44,333 nucleotides of DNA, from assembly GCA_964577665.1 (NCBI GenBank), contig CAZOBD010000011.1, positions 1-44,333 on the forward strand. Reading direction: 5' to 3'. The notes below the pieces were generated by a model. It saw nothing but the letters and a program-made list of their open reading frames with translations, searched no databases and was not told the origin of the DNA. Positions 44,214-44,333 of this stretch are shown one piece after another. The DNA is from CAYVTD01 sp964577665. Its GTDB lineage: Bacteria; Bacteroidota; Ignavibacteria; Kapaibacteriales; UBA2268. How positions within the stretch are numbered: the first letter of the stretch is position 1; each line of letters starts with the position of its first letter. Both the position numbers and the translations under genes were made by a program.

Positions 44214-44333
44214 TATTTCTAAGTTGCAAATATTGCCTTCTAAGTTCCGAAATTTGCCTTCTAAGTTCCAAAATTTGCCTTCTAAGTTCCGTAAATTGCC
44301 TTCTAAGTTCCGTAAATTGCCTTCTAAGTTCCG
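44214..44333. repeat. Array of 21-bp direct repeats upstream of FN3 paralogue 2
   Basis: Units of 21 bp begin at 44214 (degenerate), 44235, 44256, 44277, 44298 and 44319, with the core TTGCCTTCTAAGTTCCG followed by variable AAA/TAAA; the last is cut by the window end, so the array is longer. On the minus strand one frame reads as Arg-Asn-Leu-Glu-Gly-Asn-Leu heptads and continues without a stop into the gene. A second frame is also open and a third is closed. There are no spacers. Confidence 0.95.

Noticed and set aside
44214..44333. Possible CRISPR array at the window end
   Set aside because: Units follow each other with no unique spacers and a fixed 21-bp period; it is a simple tandem array. 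The same applies to 21127-21294.

Overview
The window looks like a draft-assembly scaffold from an AT-rich member of the Bacteroidota/FCB group. Three signs support this. First, three genes and one orphan fragment encode type A C-terminal sorting domains of the type IX secretion system (T9SS). Second, several genes are preceded by the Bacteroidota-type promoter element TAnnTTTG, mostly as TATATTTG. Third, there are many short lipoproteins and outer-membrane barrels. An Ignavibacteria- or Kapabacteria-like lineage is my inference from overall protein style; no marker here proves it. Two runs of exactly 100 N (21556-21655 and 40910-41009) are scaffold gaps, and both sit at interspersed repeats.

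Layout. 1-2839: two T9SS-secreted proteins; the first runs through a 13-copy ATTT repeat at the window edge. 3111-3744: a MntA/HepT toxin-antitoxin pair, followed by an orphan second copy of the sorting domain of the gene before it. 3985-9644: GT10 fucosyltransferase-like enzyme, purine nucleoside phosphorylase, two lipoproteins and a soluble PAS histidine kinase. 10000-13950: a cysteine-patterned repeat lipoprotein, a repeat-packed leader, tRNA-dihydrouridine synthase and a ChaN-like protein. 14461-20043: a 1207-residue T9SS protein followed by an OmpA-like barrel protein. 20124-21294: a helical/FN3 protein with an upstream 21-bp tandem array. 21531-26099: repeats, threonyl-tRNA synthetase, a small barrel and three tRNAs. 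26163-30121: S41 protease, NhaD-like antiporter and DedA protein. 30093-37924: a compact chemosensory operon (cheA-cheW-cheR-cheB, hybrid kinase, response regulator) with no receptor gene. 38162-40675: TPR lipoprotein, stand-alone nucleotidyltransferase and metallophosphoesterase. 41010-42893: NfeD protease and truncated slipin. 43215-44333: a second helical/FN3 protein, homologous to the first, again preceded by a 21-bp-period array.

How the genes fit together. Much of the window serves the envelope: secreted T9SS cargo, lipoproteins, an OmpA-like anchor, and protease or membrane quality-control proteins (S41, NfeD/slipin, ChaN-like). The Che operon is a self-contained phosphorelay: two Hpt domains in CheA and one in the hybrid kinase could exchange phosphate with the stand-alone receiver.

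The strongest candidate for something undescribed is the pair of homologous 314-residue helical/FN3 proteins. Both lack a signal peptide. Each is preceded, about 55 bp before its start codon, by an array of 21-bp tandem repeats; the arrays share period and position but not sequence. Next in interest are the sorting-domain direct repeats that bracket the toxin-antitoxin pair, and the mosaic palindromic repeats that supply the leader and start-codon context of the dihydrouridine synthase gene.
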